6,881 nt of DNA from an uncultured Atopobiaceae bacterium. GTDB taxonomy: Bacteria > Actinomycetota > Coriobacteriia > Coriobacteriales > Atopobiaceae. The notes beneath the pieces were generated by a model that searched no databases, was not told where the DNA came from, and saw only the letters and a list, made by a program, of their open reading frames with translations. The stretch covers positions 4,204 to 11,084 of the forward strand of contig CAJOGH010000049.1 of NCBI GenBank assembly GCA_905233865.1, written 5' to 3'. Positions 5,959 to 6,881 of the stretch are shown here, piece after piece. Numbering within the stretch: position 1 is the stretch's first letter; every line of letters starts with the position of its first letter. The position numbers and the translations under genes are program-made.

Positions 5959-5988
5959 ACTATATACCCATTATCCAATAAGTGGCAA
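5959..5988 (-). promoter_or_regulatory. Promoter of arcA
   Basis: On the minus strand TTGCCA (5983-5988, five of six to the -35 consensus) is followed by overlapping -10 options: TATATA (5961-5966, spacer 16) and TATAGT (5959-5964, spacer 18). Transcription would start near 5953, giving a leader of about 115 nt. The spacer is filled by the 15-bp element also found upstream of arcD, so a protein bound there would compete with RNA polymerase. Confidence 0.65.
5968..5982 (-). promoter_or_regulatory. Shared 15-bp element, arcA copy (CTTATTGGATAATGG)
   Basis: This copy differs from the arcD copy (2109-2123) at one position and has the same orientation relative to its gene. It begins immediately after the arcA -35 hexamer and fills the promoter spacer, the position expected of a repressor site or of a spacer-binding activator. 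Function is inferred. Confidence 0.5.
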
Positions 5989-6124
5989 ATTGCCCGCGAA
6001 CGGTAGTGCAATTGGGGGTGAACGGTTGGTTTTGCCGCTGACCGGATTGAAAATGTGCCGATACAATGAAATTTACCCCTCATTGACCTGCACGTATGAC
6101 AGGTATATTTCAAGCTTGCTTTGA

Positions 6125-6135
6125 ATATCAGATAT
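6125..6135. promoter_or_regulatory. ATATC-A-GATAT palindrome upstream of arcA
   Basis: A perfect 5-1-5 palindrome whose core ATATC-N-GATAT is identical in form to the one at 2222-2232 upstream of arcD. It lies about 140 bp upstream of the arcA promoter. It is a candidate dimeric regulator site; no known consensus is recognised. Confidence 0.4.
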
Positions 6136-6152
6136 GTCGGTCGTGTTACACG

Positions 6153-6170
6153 CAGGCTGATAAGAGCCTG
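6153..6170. repeat. Small inverted repeat CAGGCT-N6-AGCCTG
   Basis: A perfect 6-bp stem with a 6-nt loop in the divergent gap, with no T tract on either strand. It could form a short RNA hairpin or an operator. It is preceded by TGTTACACG (6144-6152), also found at 2068-2076 near the arcD -10. Confidence 0.3.
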
Positions 6171-6198
6171 AGATTGGCATATTCCCGTCCTATTGGGG

Positions 6199-6232
6199 TG
6201 CATAAACTCATTGTTTAGGCGCGGTTTATGCA
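6199..6232. promoter_or_regulatory. Three-half-site array: TGCATAAAC, GTTTAGGC, GTTTATGCA
   Basis: TGCATAAAC (6199-6207) and GTTTATGCA (6224-6232) form a perfect 9-bp inverted repeat with a 16-bp spacer. Inside the spacer a third half-site, GTTTAGGC (6213-6220, one mismatch), lies exactly 11 bp from the last one, so both would face the same side of the helix. This looks like an operator for an oligomeric regulator located between the divergent transcription units. Which unit it controls is unknown. Confidence 0.45.
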
Positions 6233-6290
6233 ATGCTGCTCATGTTGCCTGATACGGGTGGAACACGGGAGTTCGCACTCCGCCGAACGG

Positions 6291-6320
6291 TTGCTACCAT
6301 GTGGGACAGCTACATATATT
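6291..6320 (+). promoter_or_regulatory. Candidate promoter of the rlmD-like gene
   Basis: TTGCTA (6291-6296, four of six) and TATATT (6315-6320, five of six) are separated by 18 nt, or 17 nt if ATATAT is the -10. A start near 6327 would give a leader of about 37 nt, ending in the GGAGG site before the ATG at 6364. Confidence 0.45.
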
Positions 6321-6363
6321 GATGTGCGTGGGCGCGAGCGCGCGCAGGAAAGACGGAGGCCAC

Positions 6364-6881
6364 ATGGCACAGGACACACTCGAGCTCACCTGCGAGCGCA
6401 TGGGCTACGGGCCGGACGCGATTGCGCACCGCGACGATGGCAAGACTGTCTTCGTGCTTGGCGGCGCACCTGGCGACGTCGTGCGCTGTGAGGTCACCGG
6501 CACGGGGTCGTCGTTCGACCGCGCACGCGTGGTCGAGGTCGTGAGCGCGGGCGATGCCAGGCGTGCCGCGGCCTGCACCTATGCCGGCGTGTGCGGCGGA
6601 TGTCCCTGGGCGCACCTCACGCGAGCCGCGCAGCTGGACGCCAAGCGCGGCGCCGTCATTGACGCGCTTGCCCGCATAGGCAAGATGGGCCGCGAGGCAG
6701 CGGAGGGGCTCGTGGGCGCGTGCGAGGCCCCCAGCGACGAGTGGGGCTACCGCGAGGGCAACTGGAACATCGTCGACGGACAGCTGGAATCGACGGGGCG
6801 CTATGGCAAGATGCTCATGGGCGGCTTCGACGACATACACCTGACGGACTACACCGTGGAGTTGATTGTACCCTCAACCCA
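6364..6881 (+). CDS. rlmD: RlmD/TrmA-family 23S rRNA uracil-C5 methyltransferase N-terminus, apparently fused or chimeric after residue 130 (runs off right edge)
   Basis: The ATG at 6364 has GGAGG 4 nt upstream. Residues 5-60 form a TRAM RNA-binding domain (ERMGYGPDAIAH, then KTVFV and GDVV). Cys71, Cys77 and Cys80 in CTYAGVCGGC give the first three ligands of the iron-sulphur cluster (C-x5-C-x2-C). PWAHL, the QLDAKR stretch and WGYR (127-130) complete the match to RlmD/RumA enzymes, which methylate a uracil of 23S rRNA using S-adenosylmethionine. After WGYR these proteins normally continue with an N-K-type beta-strand region; here, from residue 131, the frame instead reads GNWNIVDGQLESTG and later LTDYTVEL, a pattern of concanavalin/laminin-G-like carbohydrate-associated domains. 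The fourth cluster cysteine and the catalytic methyltransferase domain are therefore not seen. The frame remains open to residue 172 at the edge. The N-terminal identity is firm; the integrity of the gene is doubtful. Confidence 0.8.
   Translation, partial: MAQDTLELTCERMGYGPDAIAHRDDGKTVFVLGGAPGDVVRCEVTGTGSSFDRARVVEVVSAGDARRAAACTYAGVCGGCPWAHLTRAAQLDAKRGAVIDALARIGKMGREAAEGLVGACEAPSDEWGYREGNWNIVDGQLESTGRYGKMLMGGFDDIHLTDYTVELIVPST

Larger units (their letters stand above)
5837..6363. other. 527-bp divergent regulatory region between arcA and the rlmD-like gene
   Basis: No convincing coding sequence is present; a 98-codon minus-strand frame here starts at TTG without a ribosome binding site and resembles no protein I know. 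The region is more A/T-rich than the genes. It contains, from the arcA side: the arcA leader of about 115 nt, the arcA promoter with the shared 15-bp element, repeats of GAACGGT (5998-6004, 6020-6026, 6285-6291), the ATATCAGATAT palindrome (6125-6135), a CAGGCT/AGCCTG hairpin (6153-6170), a GTTTATGC half-site array (6199-6232), a GGAGT-TCGC-ACTCC small hairpin near 6269-6282, and a candidate promoter for the plus-strand gene. The length and density of symmetric sites suggest several regulators. Confidence 0.6.

Noticed and set aside
6153..6200. Possible TPP riboswitch, because of a CTGAGA-like word and a GGGGTGC word
   Set aside because: The words are in the wrong order and the conserved ACCTGATCTGG-type segment is missing; no thiamine gene is nearby.
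5937..6233. 98-codon minus-strand frame in the arcA upstream gap
   Set aside because: It starts at TTG without a ribosome binding site, overlaps the arcA promoter and resembles no known protein.
5998..6293. Three copies of GAACGGT, two extended to GAACGGTTG (6020-6028 and 6285-6293), as a regulatory repeat
   Set aside because: The words are short enough to recur by chance in 500 bp, the spacing is irregular, and they do not match the actinobacterial LexA box spacing.
6310..6840. 176-codon minus-strand frame opposite the rlmD-like gene
   Set aside because: It is a GC-rich antisense shadow; the plus strand encodes clear TRAM and cysteine-cluster motifs with a good ribosome binding site.
1..6881. 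A new defence, mobile or CRISPR system
   Set aside because: No repeats with spacers, transposase, integrase, nuclease or toxin-like genes are present; every well-supported gene belongs to arginine catabolism or to RNA housekeeping.

Overview
The window looks like a chromosomal segment of a GC-rich anaerobic actinomycete, most likely class Coriobacteriia (Olsenella, Atopobium or Collinsella type). This taxonomic call is inferred from protein style (a bacterial PTH2, and an RlmD beginning with the MGYG.DAIAH pattern), strong G/C preference at third codon positions, and AGGAGG-type ribosome binding sites. Its core is an arginine deiminase (ADI) gene cluster on the minus strand.

Layout, left to right: the N-terminal 82 codons of a PTH2-type peptidyl-tRNA hydrolase (minus, cut by the left edge); an intrinsic terminator; a YfcC/DcuC-family membrane transporter, the likely arginine/ornithine exchanger ArcD (minus); a 285-bp AT-rich regulatory gap; a PLP-dependent aminotransferase matching the ArcT position (minus); a strong hairpin terminator; ornithine carbamoyltransferase ArcB (minus); a GC-rich hairpin; arginine deiminase ArcA (minus); a 527-bp regulatory gap; and a divergent plus-strand gene that begins as an RlmD/TrmA-family rRNA uracil methyltransferase and runs off the right edge. 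Transcription order of the cluster is therefore arcA, arcB, arcT, arcD.

Function: ArcD would import arginine in exchange for ornithine. ArcA hydrolyses arginine to citrulline and ammonia, and ArcB phosphorolyses citrulline to ornithine and carbamoyl phosphate. The ATP-yielding carbamate kinase ArcC is not in the window and must lie elsewhere. The role of ArcT is not established.

Main second-look points: (1) the RlmD-like reading frame changes in frame, just after its WGYR motif near position 6753, into sequence resembling a concanavalin-like beta-sandwich domain, which suggests either a chimeric assembly or a real disruption; (2) the arcA and arcD upstream regions share a 15-bp element (14/15 identical) and an ATATC-N-GATAT palindrome in the same order and orientation, which suggests a common regulator; (3) arcT sits about 30 nt behind a terminator-like hairpin with no room for its own promoter, which suggests read-through control; (4) a three-half-site GTTTATGC array lies in the divergent arcA/rlmD gap. 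No tRNA, rRNA, CRISPR array, insertion sequence or phage gene was recognised. I found no clearly new system: the core is a known pathway with unusual regulatory architecture.
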